In this document: positions 26,214 through 34,423 of the stretch, piece after piece
Layout: each line of letters begins with the position of its first letter
Numbering within the stretch: position 1 is the first letter of the stretch
Assembly (NCBI RefSeq): GCF_017876155.1
Contig: NZ_JAGINP010000030.1
Coordinates: 1-64,000 of the forward strand
Direction: 5' to 3'
From: Azospirillum rugosum
GTDB lineage: Bacteria; Pseudomonadota; Alphaproteobacteria; Azospirillales; Azospirillaceae
Length of the DNA stretch: 64,000 nucleotides
Program-made: the position numbers and the translations under genes
Notes under the pieces: model-generated
The model's database searches: none
Told to the model about the DNA's origin: nothing
Seen by the model: only the letters and a program-made list of their open reading frames with translations

Positions 26214-27065
26214 ATGAGACTTCTCTACCGCAAGGGCGACGTGCTGTTCCGCGAGGGCGATCCCGGCGACTTCGTCGCCCGCGTCCTGGACGGGCGCGTG
26301 GCCGTGGAAAAGGACCATGACGGGGAGGCGGTGCGGCTGGGTGACCTCGGCCCCGGCGACTTCGTCGGCGAGATGGGCGTGATCGAGCGCAAGCCGCGCA
26401 GCGCCACCGTCCGCGCCCTGACGGAGGTGACGGTGGAGTTGATCCCGGCGGACGCCTTCCTGGAACGCATCGCCGCGGAGCCGGAGACCGCCCACGCCCT
26501 GCTGTTCCGGCTGAGCGAAAAGCTGCGCACCCTGAGCGAAGAGGTCGTCCGCCTGCACGGCCTTCAGGAGACACCCGCGCCGGTCCCGGCCGCCAACCCC
26601 GTCGCGGAACCGCTGACCGGCGGTGCGCTGGTCCCCATGGTACCGGCGGGCGTCGTCCTGGAGCGGGGCATCCAACTCTACCAGCGCTCCTCGACCGCCT
26701 CGACGCGAATCGGGCTGCGCTGCGAGCGGTTGTTCGGCGGTCGGACGCTGTGGATCGACCAATTGCCGTTCCGAGTCGCTCGCACCAAGCGCTGGAACGA
26801 TCCGCCCGCCGCCACGCCGGGCCTGCTGCGCGTGCCGGACGCCGAGCCGCACCGCCTGTCCGACCCGCATTTCGCGATCGACCGCGACGACCGGCTGGGC
26901 TTGGTCGTCCGCGACCTAGGCAGCGAGCTGGGCACCACCGTCAACGGGCAGTTCCTGGGCGGCATTTTCGCCAAGGACACGCAGATCCTGCACCTCGGCG
27001 AGAACTGCGTGGTGGCCGGCGGCGTCAAGTCGCCCTTCGTCTTCCGAATCGACGTGACGGGCTGA
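26214..27065 (+). CDS. Cyclic-nucleotide-binding domain fused to an FHA-like domain
   Basis: A 283-residue soluble protein. Residues 1-115 form a cNMP-binding domain with YRKGDVLFREGDPGDF, LGPGDFVGEMGVIERKPRSATVRA (the phosphate-binding cassette with Gly-Glu and the following Arg-Ser) and a capping helix. After a Pro-rich linker, residues about 150-283 contain DPHFAIDRDD, VVRDLGSELGTTVNGQ and FRIDVTG, an FHA-like pattern with the Ser-x-x-Gly-Thr-x-Val-Asn signature. There is no DNA-binding domain, so it is not a Crp-type regulator. The ATG at 26214 follows weak purines; the frame opens at 26055. Confidence 0.8.
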   Translation: MRLLYRKGDVLFREGDPGDFVARVLDGRVAVEKDHDGEAVRLGDLGPGDFVGEMGVIERKPRSATVRALTEVTVELIPADAFLERIAAEPETAHALLFRLSEKLRTLSEEVVRLHGLQETPAPVPAANPVAEPLTGGALVPMVPAGVVLERGIQLYQRSSTASTRIGLRCERLFGGRTLWIDQLPFRVARTKRWNDPPAATPGLLRVPDAEPHRLSDPHFAIDRDDRLGLVVRDLGSELGTTVNGQFLGGIFAKDTQILHLGENCVVAGGVKSPFVFRIDVTG

Positions 27066-27069
27066 TTCG

Positions 27070-27504
27070 TCAGGCCGGTTCCGGCGCCAGGAAGGCGTCC
27101 TCGCGGATGGCGAAGTCGAAGCGGTCGCCGCTGAGTGCGGTGACGTCGTAGACCAGGGTCTTGTCGATCCGGTTGTCCGGCAGAAAGGTCAGGACCCGCG
27201 GCTTCAGCGTGGCGATCTCCGCCGGCTGGCAGTAGAGGGAGGCGGCGATGATCACCTCGTCCCCCGGCTGGCAGGTCCGCGCCGCCGACCCGTTCAGCAC
27301 GCAGCAGCGCGACCCGCGCTCGCCATAGATCACATAGGTGCTAATCCGCGCGCCGGAGTTCTTGTTCCAGATGTCCACGAACTCCAGCGGATAGATGCCG
27401 ACCGCCTCGCACTGCTCGGGGTCGAGCGTGATCGATCCCTGATAGTTCAGGTTCGCGTCGGTGACGCGGATGCAGTGAAGCTTGGCGCGAACGACTTTGA
27501 TCAT
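27070..27504 (-). CDS. panD: Aspartate 1-decarboxylase
   Basis: Makes beta-alanine for pantothenate and CoA. The 144-residue precursor carries the self-cleavage site in LNYQGSITLD (Gly-Ser at about 24-25), where the new serine becomes the pyruvoyl group. Also present are VDIWNKNSGARISTYVI and GSRCCVLNGSAAR. The C-terminus is about 15-20 residues longer than the E. coli enzyme. It converges closely on the cNMP-FHA gene (4 bp). A palindromic repeat separates it from the ETF-QO gene. Confidence 0.93.
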   Translation of the reverse strand: MIKVVRAKLHCIRVTDANLNYQGSITLDPEQCEAVGIYPLEFVDIWNKNSGARISTYVIYGERGSRCCVLNGSAARTCQPGDEVIIAASLYCQPAEIATLKPRVLTFLPDNRIDKTLVYDVTALSGDRFDFAIREDAFLAPEPA

Positions 27505-27539
27505 CAGCCCTCTCCGGTCGGCAGCCCGGCCCATGGCCC

Positions 27540-27627
27540 CGTAGGTTGGGTGGAGCCGCAGGCGCAACCCAACACCGCTGGCGTGGCGACGTGTGTTGGG
27601 TTTCGCTGACGCTCCACCCAACCTACG
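27540..27627. repeat. Palindromic interspersed repeat of the GTAGGTTGGG type
   Basis: Perfect 17-bp arms, CGTAGGTTGGGTGGAGC at 27540-27556 and its complement at 27611-27627, enclose inner 10-bp arms AACCCAACAC (27566-27575) and GTGTTGGGTT (27593-27602). The whole folds into one long hairpin. It lies between two minus-strand genes, panD and ETF-QO. It may act as a terminator for the latter. Confidence 0.85.
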
Positions 27628-27632
27628 GAATT

Positions 27633-29282
27633 TTACATGCCGCCGGGGTAGTTCGGGCCGCCGCCGCCTTCCGGGACGACCCAGTTGATGTTCTGGGTGG
27701 GGTCCTTGATGTCGCAGGTCTTGCAGTGCACGCAGTTCTGCGCGTTGATCTGCAGGCGCGGGTTCGTCCCGTCCTCATTGCGCACGATCTCGTACACGCC
27801 CGCCGGGCAGTAGCGCGTCTCCGGCGCGTCGTACAGCGCCAAGTTCACCCGGATCGGCGTCTCCGCGTCCCGAAGCGTCAGGTGCGCCGGCTGGTTTTCC
27901 TCGTGGTTGGTGTTCGACAGGTACACCGACGACAGCCGGTCGAACGACACCACGCCATCCGGCTTCGGGTAGGCGATCTTCGGCGCCTCGCTGGCCTTCT
28001 TCAGCGTCGCGTGGTCGCCGTGCTTGTGGTGGAGCGTCCAGGGCGACTTCCCCCGGGTCGCCGTCTCGTAGGCCGCGTTGGCCAGCCCGGCCCACAGCCC
28101 CTTTTGGAAGCCCGGGCGGATGTTGCGGACCTCATGAAGCTCCTTCCACACCCAGGACGCCTTCAGCGCCTCCGGGTAGGCCGTCACTTCACGCCCGTTG
28201 GTGCCGCCGGTCAGGTGCTCGAAGATCGCCTCGGCCGCCAGCATGCCCGACTTCATGGCGGTGTGGTTGCCCTTGATCTTCGGCACGTTCAGGAAGCCGG
28301 CGGCGTCGCCGACGATCAGCCCGCCGGGGAAGGTGAGCTTGGGGATCGACTGCAAGCCGCCCTCGCTCAGCGCGCGGGCGCCGTAGGCGATGCGCCGGCC
28401 GCCCTCGAAGGTCGGGCGGATGGCCGGGTGCGTCTTGTAGCGCTGGAACTCCTCGAACGGCGAGAGGTGCGGGTTCTCGTAGTCGAGCCCGACCACGAAG
28501 CCGACCGACACCAGGTTGCCCTCCATGTGGTAGAGCCAGCTGCCGCCGTAGGTCTTGGGGTCCATCGGCCAGCCGATGGTGTGGACGATCAGGCCGGGCT
28601 GCGACTTGGCGGGGTCGACCTCCCACAGCTCCTTGATGCCGATGCCGTAGGTCTGCGGGTCGACGCCGTCGCGCAGGTCGAACTTGTCGAACAGCGTCTT
28701 GGTGAGCGAGCCGCGGCAGCCCTCGGCGAAGATGGTCTGCTTGGCGTGCAGTTCCATGCCCGGCGTGTAGTTGCCGGTGCGCTCGCCGTCCTTGCCGATG
28801 CCCATGTCGCCGGTGGCGACGCCCTTGACCGCGCCGTCCTCGTCGTAGAGCACCTCGGCCGCGGCGAAGCCCGGGTAGATCTCCACGCCGAGCTCCTCGG
28901 CCTGGGCGGCCATCCAGCGGGCGAGGTTGCCCAGGCTGATGATGTAGTTGCCGTGATTGTGCATCTGCGGCGGGGTGAAGGGCGACTTCAGCGCCTTGGT
29001 CGGGGTGAGGAAGAGGAAGCGGTCCTCGCGGGCCGGCGTGGTGAGCGGCGCCCCCTTCTCCTTCCAGTCCGGGATCAGCTCGTCGAGCGCGTGCGGCTCG
29101 AACACCGCGCCCGACAGCAGGTGGGCGCCGACCTCCGAGCCCTTCTCGATGACGCAGACCGACAGCTCCTGCCCGGCCTCATTGGCCAGCTGTTTCAGGC
29201 GGATGGCCGCGCTCAGGCCCGACGGGCCGGCTCCGACGACGAGGACGTCGTACTCCATCACCTCGCGCGGGTCGCGATCCAT
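27633..29282 (-). CDS. Electron transfer flavoprotein-ubiquinone oxidoreductase
   Basis: Inner-membrane-associated enzyme that passes electrons from ETF (fatty acid and amino acid oxidation) to ubiquinone. It has 549 residues. The FAD site VVGAGPSGLSAAIRL is near residue 15. The C-terminal 4Fe-4S ligands are in NCVHCKTCDIKDP followed by NINWVVPEGGGGPNYPG. The frame is open to 29420; the ATG at 29282 was chosen because the FAD fold follows directly and a purine-rich GGAGG tract precedes it. No etfAB genes are in the window. It is divergent from the uracil-DNA glycosylase gene. Confidence 0.95.
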   Translation of the reverse strand: MDRDPREVMEYDVLVVGAGPSGLSAAIRLKQLANEAGQELSVCVIEKGSEVGAHLLSGAVFEPHALDELIPDWKEKGAPLTTPAREDRFLFLTPTKALKSPFTPPQMHNHGNYIISLGNLARWMAAQAEELGVEIYPGFAAAEVLYDEDGAVKGVATGDMGIGKDGERTGNYTPGMELHAKQTIFAEGCRGSLTKTLFDKFDLRDGVDPQTYGIGIKELWEVDPAKSQPGLIVHTIGWPMDPKTYGGSWLYHMEGNLVSVGFVVGLDYENPHLSPFEEFQRYKTHPAIRPTFEGGRRIAYGARALSEGGLQSIPKLTFPGGLIVGDAAGFLNVPKIKGNHTAMKSGMLAAEAIFEHLTGGTNGREVTAYPEALKASWVWKELHEVRNIRPGFQKGLWAGLANAAYETATRGKSPWTLHHKHGDHATLKKASEAPKIAYPKPDGVVSFDRLSSVYLSNTNHEENQPAHLTLRDAETPIRVNLALYDAPETRYCPAGVYEIVRNEDGTNPRLQINAQNCVHCKTCDIKDPTQNINWVVPEGGGGPNYPGGM

Positions 29283-29443
29283 ATCCCCTAACCTCCGCGT
29301 TGTCGTTGCCGCCGCCGGGGGCCCAGTGTCCGCTTGGGTCCGCTGGGTCCGGTTGCCGTCCGGGGCGGGGGGCGCCATTTCGCACCCGCCAAAAAGGATA
29401 TCGGGGGCATGAAAGACCACAGGAGCCGTGCTAAGGTCAAACG

Positions 29444-30310
29444 ATGATTGACCAATGCGACATCCTTGCTGCGCTGCGCTGGCACGTGGACATCGGCTGC
29501 GACGAAGCCATCGGCGACGAACCGGTGGACTGGGCGAGCTTCACCGCCCGCCCGCTCGTTGCGCGCGCTCCGGCCCCCACACCCGGTGGTCCGATGCCCG
29601 GCGGCGGGATGGCGGGCGGTGCGATGCCGGGGTCCGCACGTCCGGCCGCCGCGGCGCGTGCCTCCTACGCCGCGACTCCGGCGCCGACCCAACCGCTGGG
29701 CGCCAGCGAGGCGGGGGCGAGCGCGCGGGCCCGCGCCAAGGAAGCGCGGACCCTGGCGGAGTTGGAAGCGGCGCTTCGCGACTTCGACGGCTGCCCGCTG
29801 AAGGCGACGGCGATGAACACGGTGTTCGCCGACGGCAACCCGCAGGCCTCCATCATGCTGATCGGCGAGGCGCCGGGCGAGGACGAGGACCGGCAGGGCA
29901 AGCCCTTCGTCGGGGTCAGCGGCAAGCTGCTGGACCGCATGCTGGCGCAGGTCGGGCTGGACCGCGGCAAGGTCTACATCAGCAACATCCTGCCCTGGCG
30001 CCCGCCCGGCAACCGGTCCCCCACCCAGGCGGAGATCGCCGCCTGCCTGCCCTTCCTGGAACGGCATGTGGAGCTGATCGCGCCCAAGGTGCTGGTGCCG
30101 CTGGGCGGAACCTCGGCCAAAACGCTGCTGAACCGGGCGGAAGGCATCACCCGGCTGCGCGGCCAATGGTTCGACTACGCGTCCCCCGGCCTGCCCGGCC
30201 CGGTGCCGGTCATCCCGATGCTTCACCCCGCCTACCTGCTGCGCAACCCCATCGCCAAGCGCGAGGCGTGGCGCGACCTTCTGACGCTGGCGCAGCGCTT
30301 CGGGGCGTAG
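29444..30310 (+). CDS. Uracil-DNA glycosylase, family 4-like
   Basis: Removes uracil from DNA. The 288-residue protein has an N-terminal Ala/Pro/Gly-rich region (about 40-85). The catalytic domain has LIGEAPGEDEDRQGKPFVG (family 4 motif A, about 140-158), ISNILPWRPPGNRSPT and, near the end, the HPAYLLRNP motif. The four cysteine ligands of the Fe-S cluster of thermophilic family members are not obvious here, so cluster status is uncertain. Confidence 0.9.
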   Translation: MIDQCDILAALRWHVDIGCDEAIGDEPVDWASFTARPLVARAPAPTPGGPMPGGGMAGGAMPGSARPAAAARASYAATPAPTQPLGASEAGASARARAKEARTLAELEAALRDFDGCPLKATAMNTVFADGNPQASIMLIGEAPGEDEDRQGKPFVGVSGKLLDRMLAQVGLDRGKVYISNILPWRPPGNRSPTQAEIAACLPFLERHVELIAPKVLVPLGGTSAKTLLNRAEGITRLRGQWFDYASPGLPGPVPVIPMLHPAYLLRNPIAKREAWRDLLTLAQRFGA

Positions 30311-30649
30311 CGCCCGGCGCGGGCGGCGTTCGCCACACCCAAATGCTTAAAATACTTCGTTTATGCGATCTATTTTCGCCGCAACCACCGAATATTCGAC
30401 TCTTTTGAATTTCACAGTAAAAGCCAAATACTCCGATCGATCGGAAAGGTTATCGAAGATCCCGCTATGCGGTTGCGCCGAACCAGACAATGTGACGCAT
30501 GACCTAGCGCCGAACGGGTCTTCCATCCGAGCTAGGGCCATTTTTCCGGTCATATTAAGTGCCTGAAAAACATCACGAACGCACCAGCTAGTCCGTCATT
30601 GGAGAATCATCTACTTGCGATTCTCGGCGTATGCGGTTACACGGATTCC
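30311..30649. other. AT-richer intergenic region upstream of the transglycosylase
   Basis: About 340 bp with clearly lower GC than its surroundings. Short frames on both strands (30363-30566 and 30347-30553) have no recognisable product. CCTAGC (30503-30508) and GCTAGG (30531-30536), followed by CCATTTTT, could form a long-loop terminator for the glycosylase gene. The promoter of the transglycosylase should be here. Confidence 0.4.
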
Positions 30650-32734
30650 ATGCTCCGGAACTTTTGCATCGCAGCGACGACGATCGCGCTGCGGCGGAAC
30701 CTTCTGGGGGCGCTGGGAACTGTGGCCGTTTTATGCGCGGCACCCGACCCGACCGGCGGTTTCCGTTCGGCCCAGGCAGCCCTCGTGATCCACGCGCCGG
30801 ACGGACGCCCCGTGATCCCGCCGGGCTTCGAGCGCGCGGACCAGCCCCTGATGCTGGCCACCGACGAGGATGCCCTCTCGGTCCAGATGTCGGAGGAGGA
30901 GGCGCACCGCTACCGTCGCATCTTCGCGCTCCAGGACCGCGCGGAGTGGGAGGCGGCCGATTTGGAAATCAACCAGCTCCGCGACAAGCGGCTGCTGGGC
31001 TATGTGCTGCGCCACCGCTACCTGCACCCCGACCGCAAGGCCAGCTACGAGGAGCTGGCCGCCTGGATGCGCGAGTACGGCGACCTTGCCGGGGCGGAGC
31101 GCGTCCACAGCCTCGCCCAGCGCCGCCAGCCGGCCGGCCAGCGCGCGCCGAAGCCGCCGCGCGGCAACGACGGGGAGCGGCTGACCGGCTCGCTGGAACG
31201 GCTGGGCGGCTTGCGCCCCGATCCCCCGCCGGAACCCGCGCTGGAGGAGGCGTCCGTCGAGGATGGAGCCATCGAGAGCACGGCCATCGAGAACACGGCC
31301 GACGAGAACGCCCCGGGCGATGCGCCGGCGGAGTCCGCGGACGCCGTGGCGGAAAAGGACAAGGAAAAGATCACCGTCGCCCCGCGCAGCCGCACGACGA
31401 ACCGCCCGCGCGACGACCGCAACGCCGTGGCCCGCGTGCAGGATCTCCTGCGCGCCGGCAAGCCCGGCGCGGCGCTGGCCCTGCTGAGCCAGGACGACAT
31501 CGGGCGCAAGCTGGACAGCGTGCAGTACGACCGGTCGCGGGCGCGGATCGCCGCGGCGCTCTATTATTCGGGGGAGGTCACGCAGGCCCTGTCGCTGGCC
31601 TCCGCCAGCGCGGCGCGGTCCGGCGACGTGGTGACGGACGCGCATTGGATCGCCGGGCTCGCGGCGTGGCGGCTGAAGCAGCACGACCGCGCCGCGCGGC
31701 ATTTCGATGCCATGGCCGCCGCCCGACCGCGGTCCCCCTGGATGGCCACGGCCGCCGATTATTGGGCGGCACGCGCGCACGCCCGCAAGGGCCGCGCCGA
31801 GGAGGCGCGCGCCCATCTCGCCGCGGCGGCGCGTTTCCCCCACACCTTCTATGGCCTGCTGGCGCACCGCACGCTGGGCGGGATCGGGAACCTGCACTGG
31901 CAGACCCCGGAACTGACCGGCCGGCATCTGAAGGCCCTGGCGGACAAGCCCGGCGGCCTCCGCGCGATCGCCCTGCTGCAAGCCGGCCAGCGCGACCTGG
32001 CGGAGCTGGAGCTGCGGCGCATCCACCCGCGCGGCGATGCGCTGGCGGAGCAGGCGCTGGTGGCCCTGGCCGAGCATGCGGGGCTGCCGGCCCTGGCGCT
32101 CCAGGTCGGCAACGCGGTCACGGGGCCGGACGGCGCGCCCTACACGGCGGCGCTCTACCCGATGCCGCACTGGAAGCCGCGCGACGGCTTCGCCGTGGAC
32201 CGGGCGCTTCTGTTCGCGGTGATGCGCCAGGAATCGCGCTTCGACCCGAAGCTGGTCAGCTCCGCCGGGGCGTCCGGGCTGATGCAGATCATGCCCGCCA
32301 CCGCCCAGCACGTGCAGGAGCGCAACGCCGACATCGGGGAGGCCGACACCAACCGGTCCGGCCTGTTCGACCCCGCCACCAACATGGAGCTGGGCCAGCG
32401 CTACCTCGCGGAACTGCTGAACAGCCCGGACATCGGCAACAACCTGTTCCTTTTGGCCGCCGCCTACAACGCCGGGCCCGGCACGCTCGCCCGCTGGCGC
32501 CGGGACATGGCGGAGGTCACCGACCCGCTTCTCTTCATCGAGAGCCTGCCTTACGCCGAGACGCGGAACTATGTGGAGAAGGTCGTCGCCAACTTCTGGA
32601 TCTACCGTTTGCGCCTTGGGCAGGAGATCGGGTCGCTCGACGCTGTTGCGGCCGGGGAGTGGCCACTCTATATGGCAGTGGACGTCCGCCCGACCGCACG
32701 AGCAGCCCAAGTCGCCCAGCATGCCGAAGATTGA
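30650..32734 (+). CDS. Soluble lytic murein transglycosylase (Slt-like)
   Basis: Cleaves the glycan chain of peptidoglycan in the periplasm. The product is about 694 residues. An N-terminal signal-like region comes first, then a long helical superhelix with an acidic, Ala/Glu-rich insertion (about 195-260). The C-terminal SLT domain (about 500-660) has AVMRQESRFDPKLVS with the catalytic Glu, SGLMQIMPATAQ and AAAYNAGPGTLARW. The ATG at 30650 gives a better leader than the upstream frame opening at 30599. The last 14 bases overlap moaB. Confidence 0.92.
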   Translation: MLRNFCIAATTIALRRNLLGALGTVAVLCAAPDPTGGFRSAQAALVIHAPDGRPVIPPGFERADQPLMLATDEDALSVQMSEEEAHRYRRIFALQDRAEWEAADLEINQLRDKRLLGYVLRHRYLHPDRKASYEELAAWMREYGDLAGAERVHSLAQRRQPAGQRAPKPPRGNDGERLTGSLERLGGLRPDPPPEPALEEASVEDGAIESTAIENTADENAPGDAPAESADAVAEKDKEKITVAPRSRTTNRPRDDRNAVARVQDLLRAGKPGAALALLSQDDIGRKLDSVQYDRSRARIAAALYYSGEVTQALSLASASAARSGDVVTDAHWIAGLAAWRLKQHDRAARHFDAMAAARPRSPWMATAADYWAARAHARKGRAEEARAHLAAAARFPHTFYGLLAHRTLGGIGNLHWQTPELTGRHLKALADKPGGLRAIALLQAGQRDLAELELRRIHPRGDALAEQALVALAEHAGLPALALQVGNAVTGPDGAPYTAALYPMPHWKPRDGFAVDRALLFAVMRQESRFDPKLVSSAGASGLMQIMPATAQHVQERNADIGEADTNRSGLFDPATNMELGQRYLAELLNSPDIGNNLFLLAAAYNAGPGTLARWRRDMAEVTDPLLFIESLPYAETRNYVEKVVANFWIYRLRLGQEIGSLDAVAAGEWPLYMAVDVRPTARAAQVAQHAED

Positions 32735-33257
32735 CGAATCCCGCCCCTTCCTGTCCGTCAACATTGCCGTCGTGACGGTGTCCGACACGCGCACGCTGGA
32801 GGACGACCGCTCCGGCGACGCCCTGGTGGAGCGGCTGACCGGCGCCGGCCACCGGCTGGGCGCCCGCGCCATCGTGAAGGACGACATCGCCAGCATCCGC
32901 GCCCAGGTCCAGGCCTGGATCGCCGACCCGGAGATCGACGTGGTGCTGACCACCGGCGGCACCGGCGTCACCGGCCGCGACGTCACGCCGGAAGCGGTGG
33001 AGGCCCTGTACGAGAAGCCGATCCCCGGCTTCGGCGAGCTGTTCCGGTATCTCAGCTACGCCAAGGTCGGCACCTCGACGATCCAGAGCCGGGCGACCGG
33101 CGGCGTGGCCAACGGCACCTACATCTTCGCCCTGCCCGGTTCGCCCAGCGCCTGCCGCGACGCGTGGGACGACATCCTGGTGTGGCAGCTCGACAATCGC
33201 CACCGCCCCTGCAACCTCGTCGAGTTGATGCCGCGCCTGCGGGAGCATCAGGCCTGA
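32721..33257 (+). CDS. moaB: Molybdenum cofactor biosynthesis protein MoaB
   Basis: Member of the molybdopterin adenylyltransferase fold family, 178 residues. It contains VVTVSDTRTLEDDRSG near the N-terminus, the pterin-binding TTGGTGVTGRDVTPEAV (about 75-91) and ALPGSPSACRDAW (about 135-147). No other moa/moe gene is in the window. It overlaps the transglycosylase by 14 bases, so expression is probably coupled. Confidence 0.93.
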   Translation: MPKIDESRPFLSVNIAVVTVSDTRTLEDDRSGDALVERLTGAGHRLGARAIVKDDIASIRAQVQAWIADPEIDVVLTTGGTGVTGRDVTPEAVEALYEKPIPGFGELFRYLSYAKVGTSTIQSRATGGVANGTYIFALPGSPSACRDAWDDILVWQLDNRHRPCNLVELMPRLREHQA

Positions 33258-33285
33258 CGGCGGAAGCGCCGCGCCGGGCCCAATC

Positions 33286-34287
33286 ATGCTGACCGCCCTG
33301 CACACGGCGCTCGCCCGCCTGCCAGGCTTCGCGGATCTCCCGCCCGACGCGCTGGAACTTATGCCGCGCAAGGGCGTGGCGCACGACCATGTTCGGCTGA
33401 AGGGCCGCGGTCTGGTCGCGCGCGTGCCGCGCTGGAGCCAGATGGGCCTCGACCCCGCGGCGAACCTGGAGCAGCAGGCCACCGCCTTCCGCCGCGCGGC
33501 GCCCAGCGGCCACACGCCGGAACTGGCGGCCGTGCTGCCGCCCGGCCCAAGCCCAACATCTGCCCTCCCCATGGGCGCCCTGCTGGTGACCGAAATCGTC
33601 GGCCGCTCGCCCCGCCTGCCGGAGGACATGCCGGCGATCGCCCGCGCCCTGGCCGCCCTGCACGCCTTGCCCCTGCCCGATCCGGCCGACCGGCCGCCCC
33701 TGCCGGCGCCCGCCGACCCCGTCGCCGCGACCTTGGCGCAGGTGGAGCGGCAGGCCGCCTGGTTCGACCGCGCCGGCTTGGCGCCCGAAGCGCTGGCGCG
33801 CATCCATGCGGAGTTGGAGGCGGCGCGCGCCTTCCGGCCGGCGACGGCCCCGCCGTTGACGCTGGTCGGCAGCGACGTGCACCCCGGCAATTTCCTGATC
33901 GACGGTTCCGGCAAGGCCTGGTTCACCGACCTGGAGAAGGCGCAGTACGGCCACCCGGCCATCGACCTCGCCCACGCCAGCCTCTACACCTCGACGAAAT
34001 GGGAGCGGGAGGTCGCCGCCGCCTTGACGCCCGAGGAGGTCGCGGACTTCATCGGCGCTTGGCAGGCCGCGGTGCCGGCACCCCTCGCCGAAGCGGTCCG
34101 GCCGTGGCTGCGCCCCTTGCGCCGGCTGACCTGGCTGCGCACCTTGTCCTGGATGGCGCGGTGGGCGGTCGAAGGGGCGGCGCTGTCGCCGGACATGCCG
34201 GAGTCGCTGGCGGCCTACATGGACGCCCACGCGACCGACGTCCTTCGTCCGGACACCGTCGAACGGGTAAGCCGTGATTGGCGGTAG
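33286..34287 (+). CDS. Aminoglycoside phosphotransferase-like kinase
   Basis: A 333-residue protein of the APH/choline kinase fold. The catalytic loop reads VGSDVHPGNFLID (about 202-214; HxxN pattern with Asp upstream). The metal-binding segment is WFTDLEKAQYGHPAIDLAH, where DxE replaces the usual DxD-type motif. The small-molecule substrate is unknown, and resistance is not implied. It lies 28 bp after moaB in the same direction. Confidence 0.78.
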   Translation: MLTALHTALARLPGFADLPPDALELMPRKGVAHDHVRLKGRGLVARVPRWSQMGLDPAANLEQQATAFRRAAPSGHTPELAAVLPPGPSPTSALPMGALLVTEIVGRSPRLPEDMPAIARALAALHALPLPDPADRPPLPAPADPVAATLAQVERQAAWFDRAGLAPEALARIHAELEAARAFRPATAPPLTLVGSDVHPGNFLIDGSGKAWFTDLEKAQYGHPAIDLAHASLYTSTKWEREVAAALTPEEVADFIGAWQAAVPAPLAEAVRPWLRPLRRLTWLRTLSWMARWAVEGAALSPDMPESLAAYMDAHATDVLRPDTVERVSRDWR

Positions 34288-34423
34288 CGACTCGGGCTTG
34301 CCCAAGGTTAATGTTTCTTGTTGATTGCTCCAGGCCATCCGGCCGTTCGTGGGTCATGATGGCTTGATGACGTGGACACAGTTGTCCTTCATTTAAACCC
34401 GGTGGCGTGCAGGTGAACGCGGC

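Noticed and set aside
30347..30566. Overlapping short frames on both strands in an AT-rich gap
   Set aside because: No ribosome sites, no domains, and mutually overlapping frames; treated as intergenic.
33286..34287. Antibiotic resistance by aminoglycoside phosphorylation
   Set aside because: The fold family includes many housekeeping kinases; nothing in the sequence or surroundings points to resistance.
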